Below, in pieces: positions 5,088 through 8,038 of a DNA stretch of 8,038 nt (position 1 is its first letter; every line of letters begins with the position of its first letter). The position numbers and the translations under genes were made by a program. The stretch lies in contig DGIP01000249.1 of NCBI GenBank assembly GCA_002386405.1, positions 1-8,038 on the forward strand. Direction: 5' to 3'. The notes below the pieces were generated by a model. That model had not been told where the DNA came from. It ran no database searches and saw only the letters and a list, made by a program, of their open reading frames with translations. This DNA comes from Stenotrophomonas maltophilia (lineage in GTDB: Bacteria; Pseudomonadota; Gammaproteobacteria; Xanthomonadales; Xanthomonadaceae).

Positions 5088-6773
5088 GTGACATCAGCGC
5101 CGCGACCCACGGGCAACTCCACAAGTGAGCAGATGGCGGCGGGCAAGCGGCGACGGCCGTGGGGCCGAGACTTGCTCGCCGGCTTGGTAGATGCCGTTGT
5201 TGCGCTTCCTGACGGCCTGGCTACCGCAGCACTTGTAGGCGTCAACCCCATTTCCGGCCTGTACGCCAACGCGTCCGGGCCGATAATCGGCGGAGCGATG
5301 ACCAGCAGCCAGCTGATGATCGTGGCGACGACCAGCGCCTCGGCGGTCACCGCAGCAGAAGTGTTGTCGGGCTTCGCACCCGGCGAGAAGCCAGGCGCAT
5401 TGATGACACTGGTGGTTCTTACCGGGTGCTTCCTGCTTCTGTTTGGGCTGCTGAGGGCAGGGCGCCTGGTGCGCTTTGTCTCTCATGCGGTGATGACCGG
5501 GTTCATGCTCGGGGTCGCGGTGACGCTGGTTCTGTCACAGTTGCCGGATCTTGTCGGGTATCACCCGCAGGAACCGGGCTGGCTTGCATCTCATACCGCC
5601 ATCGTCGGCCTGTCTGCGCTCACGATCCTGCTGATCCTGAAGAGAACGCGGCTGAGCCTGTGGGCGCCCATTCTGGCGCTGGTCCTCCCAACGGCGCTGT
5701 CGATGATGCTGGGCTGGAAAGATGTCTCGACCGTTGGCCAGCAGAGCGAGATTCCCCGCGGCTTTCCCATGCCCCGTTCCTTGACGCTCGACTACCTGAC
5801 GTTCGAACTCATCGCCTCATCTTTTGCCATCGCGGTTGTCGTGGCCATCCAGGCTGCCGGGGTCAGCCAGAGCATGGCCTCGGGCCATGGCCGCCAGCCC
5901 AATGTCTCGCGCGACATGATCGCCCAAGGTGTCGCCAACGTCGCGAGCGGCGTCATGTCAGGAATAGTCGTGGGCGGCTCGGTTGGTCAGACGGCGCTGA
6001 ACGTCAGCGTCGGAGCAGTCACGCGTTGGGCGAGCATAAGCGCTGGCCTCTGGTTGCTGGTTTTCCTGTTCCTTGCGCCGAATCTTGTCGGACTTGCGCC
6101 GACAAGTGCCCTAGCTGCGCTGATGGTTGGCGCTGGACTCGGGGCCATGAACTGGCGGGAAGCACGTTCCATCTGGGGGGTGGGAGGAGGCGCGCGCGTC
6201 GCCATTGTCGTCACCTTCGCGGCCTGCCTGTTTCTATCCATTCCCGCGGCGGTGGGGTTGGGCGTGGCCGTGACAATGATCTTCTTCGTCATGTCCTCGG
6301 CCACCGACGTGTCGATCCGGATGTTGGTTCGACGCCCTGACGGCCAGGTGGAGGAGCAGAAACCACCCCCTCGTTTGGCCAGTCACGAAGTCCTGGTCCT
6401 GGATGTGTGGGGGAGCCTGTTCTTTGCGGGCGCTAGAACCCTGGAGGAGGCGCTGCCCGATCCTGCCGATGCACGGGCGCCGGCAGTCATCCTGCGGATG
6501 CGGGGCCACAATGCGGTAGACGCCACCCTGATCAAGATCCTGGACGATTACGCCCAACGGCTGAGCGCGCAGGACGGCGCACTCTACCTGAGCGGTGTAA
6601 GCGATCAGCTGGCGGGGCAGCTCAAGCGCTCAGGCAAGCTGGTGCCTTCCAGCAATGTGCATATCGTGCGATTCAACAGCATCATCGGCGTCGCGACCAA
6701 GGCAGCAATTACTCAAGCCGATCAATGGGTAGTCGATCACGCAGCCACCGGCCAACACTCGATTCATGAATGA
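5088..6773 (+). CDS. SulP-family anion transporter with C-terminal STAS domain
   Basis: The 561-aa product has the SulP layout: a short polar N-terminus, a membrane region of about 11-12 hydrophobic segments (residues about 28-405), and a cytoplasmic STAS domain (about 430-545). The first segments carry the family pattern DAVVALPDGLATAALVGVNPISGLYA, then GAMTSSQLMIVATTSASAVTAAE. A later VSQSMASGHGRQPNVSRDMIAQGVANVASGV matches the conserved mid-region loop that leads into the GSVGQTALN stretch. The STAS part includes VLVLDVWGSLFFAGA, VILRMRGHNAVDATLIKIL and LYLSGVSDQ. SulP proteins move sulfate, bicarbonate or other anions, often with Na+ or H+; the substrate cannot be read from sequence. Length is normal. 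I take GTG 5088 as start because AGAAGG (5078-5083) precedes it; ATG 5133 (residue 16) is an alternative. The sulfatase just upstream makes sulfate or a sulfate ester a reasonable guess. It converges with the small minus-strand gene. Confidence 0.9.
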   Translation: MTSAPRPTGNSTSEQMAAGKRRRPWGRDLLAGLVDAVVALPDGLATAALVGVNPISGLYANASGPIIGGAMTSSQLMIVATTSASAVTAAEVLSGFAPGEKPGALMTLVVLTGCFLLLFGLLRAGRLVRFVSHAVMTGFMLGVAVTLVLSQLPDLVGYHPQEPGWLASHTAIVGLSALTILLILKRTRLSLWAPILALVLPTALSMMLGWKDVSTVGQQSEIPRGFPMPRSLTLDYLTFELIASSFAIAVVVAIQAAGVSQSMASGHGRQPNVSRDMIAQGVANVASGVMSGIVVGGSVGQTALNVSVGAVTRWASISAGLWLLVFLFLAPNLVGLAPTSALAALMVGAGLGAMNWREARSIWGVGGGARVAIVVTFAACLFLSIPAAVGLGVAVTMIFFVMSSATDVSIRMLVRRPDGQVEEQKPPPRLASHEVLVLDVWGSLFFAGARTLEEALPDPADARAPAVILRMRGHNAVDATLIKILDDYAQRLSAQDGALYLSGVSDQLAGQLKRSGKLVPSSNVHIVRFNSIIGVATKAAITQADQWVVDHAATGQHSIHE

Positions 6774-6810
6774 AGCGGAAGTCGGGTGCGCCCTGATTGC
6801 CCCATGCTGG

Positions 6811-7071
6811 TCACGGCTCAGACTGCCTCGGCGGCAGTCCCTCTTCGCGCTCGTGCCACGGTGGCAGCTCCAGCGCGTGGCCTTTGAGCATGGCTTTGAT
6901 CCGCGCGCGCACCTGGCTCCTCTCATCGTCCGCGCACTGGTCCAGAATCTCCGCCGCCAGCAGCTCGAACTGCGGCCAGAACTGGGCTGGATGGCGCGTG
7001 TGCGCCAACCAGTGCGCCAGCATTTCATCCAGCGCATCCAGCCGTGCCTGTATGTCGGGGCGGACGATCAT
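6811..7071 (-). CDS. Small conserved-looking hypothetical protein, translationally coupled to the GH94 gene (86 aa)
   Basis: The start ATG (7069-7071) overlaps the stop of the upstream GH94 gene in an ATGA, with GGAGG (CCTCC on plus, 7082-7086) ten bases before it, so coupled translation is likely. The 86-aa product is predicted mostly helical and polar: ARLDALDEMLAHWLAH, then HPAQFWPQFELLAAEIL, then DDERSQVRARIKAMLKGH and a Pro-rich tail ELPPWHEREEGLPP. It has two Trp and several His but no signal peptide or membrane segment, so it is probably cytoplasmic. I do not recognise a family. Its placement suggests a role linked to the glucan enzyme (chaperone, regulator or subunit), but this is inference from the overlap alone. 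It ends 37 bp from the convergent SulP stop. Confidence 0.7.
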   Translation of the reverse strand: MIVRPDIQARLDALDEMLAHWLAHTRHPAQFWPQFELLAAEILDQCADDERSQVRARIKAMLKGHALELPPWHEREEGLPPRQSEP

Positions 7072-8038
7072 CCCGGCGGCGCCTCCAGGTCAAGCGCCAC
7101 GCGGTAGTGGTGACCATCGTCGCGGAGCTGGACGGTCAGGTCCGGCTGCAGCACGTCATCCACATGCAGCGTGGGCTGTTCGCGCGCAGTGCGGGTCACC
7201 ACGAACTCATAGCGGCTGCGGCCGAACCGGTAGCTAAGTTCGAACGACGGCCAGTGATCGGGCAGGCAGGGTGCGAGCGACAGCCGGTCGCCCTGGCGGC
7301 GGATGCCGAGCAGGGATTCAACCAGCAGGCGATACATCCACCCGGCCGAACCGGTGTACCAGGTCCAGCCGCCTCGGCCCACGTGCGGTGCTACCGCGTA
7401 GACATCGGCCGCCAACACATAGGGTTCAACGCGGTAGGTCTGGACAGCCTCCGCGTCCAGCGCGTGGTTCAGGGGGTTGATCATGCCGGCCAGCTCCCAG
7501 GCCCGCGTCGCATCGCCCTGGTGTGCAAAGGCCATTGCTGCCCACACCGCCGCGTGGGTGTACTGGCCGCCATTCTCGCGCACGCCCGGTACGTAACCCC
7601 GAATGTAGCCGGGGTCTTCCGAGGTCTTGTCGAAGGGCGGATCCAGCAGCTGGATCAGCTGGGCGTCCTTTCGCACCAGATGCGTGTACAGCGAATCCAG
7701 CGCCTGCTGGGCACGCTCGGGCGCGGCAACGCCGGACAGTACCGACCAGCTCTGGGAGATCGAATCGATACGGCATTCCTCGCTCTGTTTCGATCCCAAC
7801 GGGGTGCCGTTGTCGAACCACGCACGGCGATACCATTCGCCGTCCCAGGCATGCTGTTCCAGGTTCTGGCGCAGGGTGTCGGCCTGCTCCTGGCACCAGT
7901 GCGCACGGTGTTCATCGCCACGGGCATTGGCCAGCGCGATGAACCGGCGAAGCGTGTCATGCAGGAAGAAGCCCAGCCACACGCTTTCACCGCGCTGCTG
8001 GTCACCGACGCGGTTCATGCCGTCGTTCCAGTCGCCGC
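7068..8038 (-). CDS. GH94-type glycoside phosphorylase domain, probably C-terminus of cyclic beta-1,2-glucan synthase (NdvB/Cgs-like), partial
   Basis: The frame enters from beyond the right edge and gives about 323 C-terminal residues. It opens with GDWNDGMNRVG at the very edge (8012-8038), the DWND motif of GH94 enzymes that holds the presumed catalytic acid Asp. Further family blocks follow: SVWLGFFLHDTL, YRRAWFDNGTPLGS, IDSISQSWSVLSG, GYIRGYVPGVRENGGQYTHAA, INPLNHA, YRVEPYVLAADVYAVAPHVGRG, GWTWYTGSAGWMYRLLVESLLGI and LAPCLPDHWPSFELSYRFG. These are the (alpha/alpha)6 barrel and C-terminal cap of GH94. The closest pattern I know is the C-terminal domain of cyclic beta-1,2-glucan synthases (NdvB/Cgs), where it trims and sets glucan length; a free cellobiose or laminaribiose phosphorylase is the alternative. 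The N-terminal synthase part, if any, lies outside. The stop overlaps the next gene by 4 nt. Confidence 0.88.
   Translation of the reverse strand, partial: GDWNDGMNRVGDQQRGESVWLGFFLHDTLRRFIALANARGDEHRAHWCQEQADTLRQNLEQHAWDGEWYRRAWFDNGTPLGSKQSEECRIDSISQSWSVLSGVAAPERAQQALDSLYTHLVRKDAQLIQLLDPPFDKTSEDPGYIRGYVPGVRENGGQYTHAAVWAAMAFAHQGDATRAWELAGMINPLNHALDAEAVQTYRVEPYVLAADVYAVAPHVGRGGWTWYTGSAGWMYRLLVESLLGIRRQGDRLSLAPCLPDHWPSFELSYRFGRSRYEFVVTRTAREQPTLHVDDVLQPDLTVQLRDDGHHYRVALDLEAPPG

Noticed and set aside
5426..6340. Open frame of 304 aa in another plus frame
   Set aside because: It is fully inside the SulP gene, rich in Arg, Cys and His, with no family motif. It is a shadow of the real frame.
7426..7942. 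Overlapping open frames on both strands inside the GH94 gene
   Set aside because: The minus frame ending at 7068 shows continuous GH94 motifs. The others are out-of-frame Arg/Pro/Ala-rich shadows.

Overview
The window looks like a chromosomal segment of a high-GC gammaproteobacterium. A Xanthomonadaceae member (Stenotrophomonas, Xanthomonas, Pseudoxanthomonas or a relative) is my best guess, from codon use, the style of the EAL and GH94 proteins and the gene mix. This is an impression from protein sequence, not a database result. Most of the window is ordinary single-copy chromosomal coding sequence. I see no transposase, phage gene, CRISPR array, tRNA or rRNA.

Left part (1-1121): a scarred region. 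Positions 1 to about 192 on the minus strand encode a C-terminal piece of an NADP-dependent, medium-chain alcohol dehydrogenase/quinone oxidoreductase. It abuts, at about 186-198, the last ~60 codons of a LysR-type regulator on the plus strand. Both pieces lack their 5' parts, as expected if one deletion removed the shared promoter and 5' halves of a divergent oxidoreductase/LysR pair. Then come a 52-aa putative membrane peptide (529-687) and, in the same frame after one TGA, a hypothetical protein (700-948) that may be broken at its C-terminus.

Middle (1122-3137): a 177-aa integral membrane protein of unknown function (+) converges on a stand-alone EAL-domain c-di-GMP phosphodiesterase (-) with a complete set of metal-binding residues. 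Next is a YciE/YciF-type (DUF892) ferritin-like protein (-) with a hairpin just downstream of its stop.

Centre and right (3138-6773): a 255-bp region carrying several small dyads separates the ferritin-like gene from a divergent, apparently cytoplasmic arylsulfatase (3393-4916). The sulfatase has a CTAGR formylglycine motif and is followed by a strong terminator. Next on the same strand is a SulP-family anion transporter with a C-terminal STAS domain (5088-6773). The sulfatase and transporter may together serve sulfate-ester or sulfate metabolism, but the terminator suggests they are separate transcription units.

Right end (6811-8038): a minus-strand pair. The 3' end of a GH94-type gene, most like the phosphorylase domain of cyclic beta-1,2-glucan synthases (NdvB/Cgs), runs in from beyond the right edge. 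It overlaps by 4 nt (ATGA) a small 86-aa protein of unknown function.

I do not see a clearly new multi-gene system. The points most worth a second look are the deletion scar at the left end, the possibly interrupted small genes next to it, and the dyad-rich sulfatase/ferritin-like promoter region.
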